Shown here: positions 62,805 to 64,000 of the stretch, piece by piece
Layout of the letters: each line of letters begins with the position of its first letter
Position numbering within the stretch: position 1 is the first letter of the stretch
From: Methanosphaerula palustris E1-9c
GTDB lineage: Archaea > Halobacteriota > Methanomicrobia > Methanomicrobiales > Methanospirillaceae
Direction of reading: 5' to 3'
Length of the DNA stretch: 64,000 bases
Assembly (NCBI RefSeq): GCF_000021965.1
Contig: NC_011832.1
Location: forward strand, 1,550,001 to 1,614,000
Made by a program: the position numbers and the translations under genes
The notes under the pieces: generated by a model
The model's input: the letters and a program-made list of their open reading frames with translations, nothing else
Told to the model about the DNA's origin: nothing
Databases searched by the model: none

Positions 62805-63827
62805 TCAGAGGGCGTACCTGAGCAGCGCAGCGATGCCGCCGAGCGCCCAGAGCCGTTCTCCGGGTTCAAAACAACTGCTGAGGACGGTCACAGTGGCGTT
62901 CATCTGTTCGGCCTGCTCCATCAGCCGGGCCACTTCGGGATCCCGTATCAGGCGATCAGAGACGATCACCTGGTCCGCAGCCCCGAACGAGATCGCCTGG
63001 CCGACCTCTGCCCGGCCATAGGTGATCAAGCCTTCCATGGCGATCCGCTTCAGCACCTCGTCCATCACCTGCACCTCGCGACCGAGCTGCAGATCGCCGG
63101 CGATCTTGCCGATCACTCCCTGCCCGATCACCTCCTGAACGGCCCCCCGGCCGATCCGCCGGGTCTCAACAACCATCGAGTTGGCCGCGATCGCAGGGTA
63201 CCGGTTCTTTAAAAATCTGGCAAAATCGTCCTTGATGAACCCGGGGCCGGCGATGATGACCGGTCCGGTGATCTGGAGCAGGGGCGTGGCCGCCTCGATG
63301 AAGAATCCCTCCCGGGAATCGACCGGTGCTCCCTTGCCGCTCCCCATTGTGATCGTCAGTACCTGTTCGGGGCCGTACTGCCGGATCCGGAAGAGTTCGG
63401 CCTCGCCCTCCTCGATGGCGAGCACGTGGACCAGTCCGCTCCCGGATGAGTTCACCGCCCGGTCGACCCGTTCGCGGTCGCTCTTCGACCAGAATCGGAT
63501 CACCGAGACCTCGAAGTTCGGCTCAAGGTTCAGGGTGTGGTATGAACCGACGTCAGGCCCGGACTCGATCAAACCGGTGACCCTGAGTCTGGACGAGTAC
63601 TGGTGAAACTCCACTTTCTCGACCCGGATCCCGATCCGGACCGGCCGCTTCTCGGCCTTCTCCGGCCGGAGTTTGTCGGTGGCCGTCTCGACAGACCGGA
63701 AGGTCTGTGCAAAGACAAGATCCCCCGGTGCGATCAGGTGGGAGAGGTGCCAGATATCGTCGACCGATTCGGGGAAGAGGCGTATCTCCCCGTATCCCTG
63801 TCGTATCTCCTGGACGTCGGCCTTCAT
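62805..63827 (-). CDS. pelA: pelota, mRNA surveillance and ribosome rescue factor
   Basis: 340 residues in three domains. It is an eRF1-like protein (VEFHQYSSRLRVTGLIESGPD as pattern, GPGFIKDDFARFL, ETRRIGRGAVQEVI) that lacks the GGQ motif, as expected. It releases stalled ribosomes with aEF1A. The start overlaps the stop of the next reverse-strand gene, forming an operon. Confidence 0.95.
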   Translation of the reverse strand: MKADVQEIRQGYGEIRLFPESVDDIWHLSHLIAPGDLVFAQTFRSVETATDKLRPEKAEKRPVRIGIRVEKVEFHQYSSRLRVTGLIESGPDVGSYHTLNLEPNFEVSVIRFWSKSDRERVDRAVNSSGSGLVHVLAIEEGEAELFRIRQYGPEQVLTITMGSGKGAPVDSREGFFIEAATPLLQITGPVIIAGPGFIKDDFARFLKNRYPAIAANSMVVETRRIGRGAVQEVIGQGVIGKIAGDLQLGREVQVMDEVLKRIAMEGLITYGRAEVGQAISFGAADQVIVSDRLIRDPEVARLMEQAEQMNATVTVLSSCFEPGERLWALGGIAALLRYAL

Positions 63828-64000
63828 ACCCCGACGATCTCTGAACCGCCGGGCGGAACATAGCCGGCGACCTGCTCGGTGTTCAACACCGTCTTCAACC
63901 CTTTCCAGTCCTCTTCTGGGATCGTGTCACGAAGTTGCCGCAGCACCTTCTTTGCGATATCGTTCGGTTCGTACGGGCCCGGCTTCAGCAGCACCCGCTG
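63824..64000 (-). CDS. C-terminal end of a probable RqcH/NFACT-type protein
   Basis: 58 codons run from the window edge to a TGA at 63824-63826 that overlaps the pelota ATG. The tail LLKPGPYEPNDIAKKVLRQL and GYVPPGGSEIVGV resembles the C-terminus of archaeal NFACT (RqcH) proteins. Linkage to pelota supports ribosome rescue. Identification is tentative. Confidence 0.45.
   Translation of the reverse strand, partial: QRVLLKPGPYEPNDIAKKVLRQLRDTIPEEDWKGLKTVLNTEQVAGYVPPGGSEIVGV

Overview
The window most likely comes from a methanogenic archaeon of the order Methanomicrobiales. This rests on archaeal-type EF-1A followed by ribosomal protein S10, pelota, an archaeal Lsm (Sm-like) protein, an archaeal pilin, DUF99, an Agl23-like protein, CobZ/CobS/CobT of the archaeal cobamide pathway, FdhD, a tungsten-type aldehyde ferredoxin oxidoreductase, a sulfite-reductase-like protein, 2-oxoacid:ferredoxin oxidoreductase, and many PAS/receiver histidine kinases. 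Ordinary genes are GC-rich. TATA boxes and GGTGA or GGAGG ribosome binding sites are visible at several starts. The genus (perhaps Methanosphaerula or Methanoregula) is a guess.

Layout. 0-2.4 kb: a divergent flavin redox cluster, with a damaged HxlR regulator facing a frameshifted ferredoxin-nitroreductase and two flavodoxin-fold reductases. 2.4-5.9 kb: an AT-rich island with a tiny ORF, a decayed ISH3-like transposase and an unrecognised 537-residue protein carrying an RNxxxH (HEPN-like) motif. 6.1-9.6 kb: a PAPS-reductase-like/cysteine desulfurase fusion followed directly by fdhD. 9.7-13.5 kb: a 1253-residue hybrid sensor kinase. 13.7-19.1 kb: a HerA-like ATPase convergent with a Dna2-like nuclease-helicase. 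19.1-20.5 kb: no recognisable gene. 20.5-27.3 kb: two Thr-rich surface proteins around a kinase/response-regulator group. 27.4-33.0 kb: 2-oxoacid:ferredoxin oxidoreductase genes and a PocR-domain kinase, separated by a 41-bp tandem palindrome array that abuts the oxidoreductase promoter. 33.2-40.0 kb: an accessory region with a small orphan gene, a broken condensation-domain gene and a six-gene operon facing a TetR regulator. 40.0-46.7 kb: glycosyltransferases, DUF99, pilin, a winged-helix/Lsm pair, a beta-helix protein, a flavoprotein and an MBL hydrolase. 46.8-51.3 kb: TraB, a YkgJ-like protein, guaA subunit A and cobamide assembly genes (cobT, cobZ, cobS). 51.4-54.4 kb: sulfite-reductase-like protein, EF-1A and S10. 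54.4-60.5 kb: membrane and metabolic genes, including Agl23-like, MarC, nitrilase-like and threonine synthase. 60.7-64 kb: aldehyde ferredoxin oxidoreductase with a MoaD-like partner, then pelota and the end of a probable RqcH.

How the genes work together. The fusion plus FdhD suggests dedicated sulfur delivery to formate dehydrogenase. The aldehyde oxidoreductase plus MoaD-like pair suggests co-production of a molybdopterin enzyme and a cofactor-synthesis protein. CobT, CobZ and CobS act in nucleotide-loop assembly of cobamides. Pelota beside a probable RqcH points to ribosome rescue. Several accessory genes carry small indels or stops. Either this region is decaying or some are sequencing errors, and the sequence alone cannot decide.

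The strongest candidates for something new are the 41-bp array at the oxidoreductase promoter, the TetR-flanked six-gene operon with a Cys-rich micro-protein, the desulfurase fusion, the HerA/Dna2-like pair and the AT-rich HEPN-motif gene.
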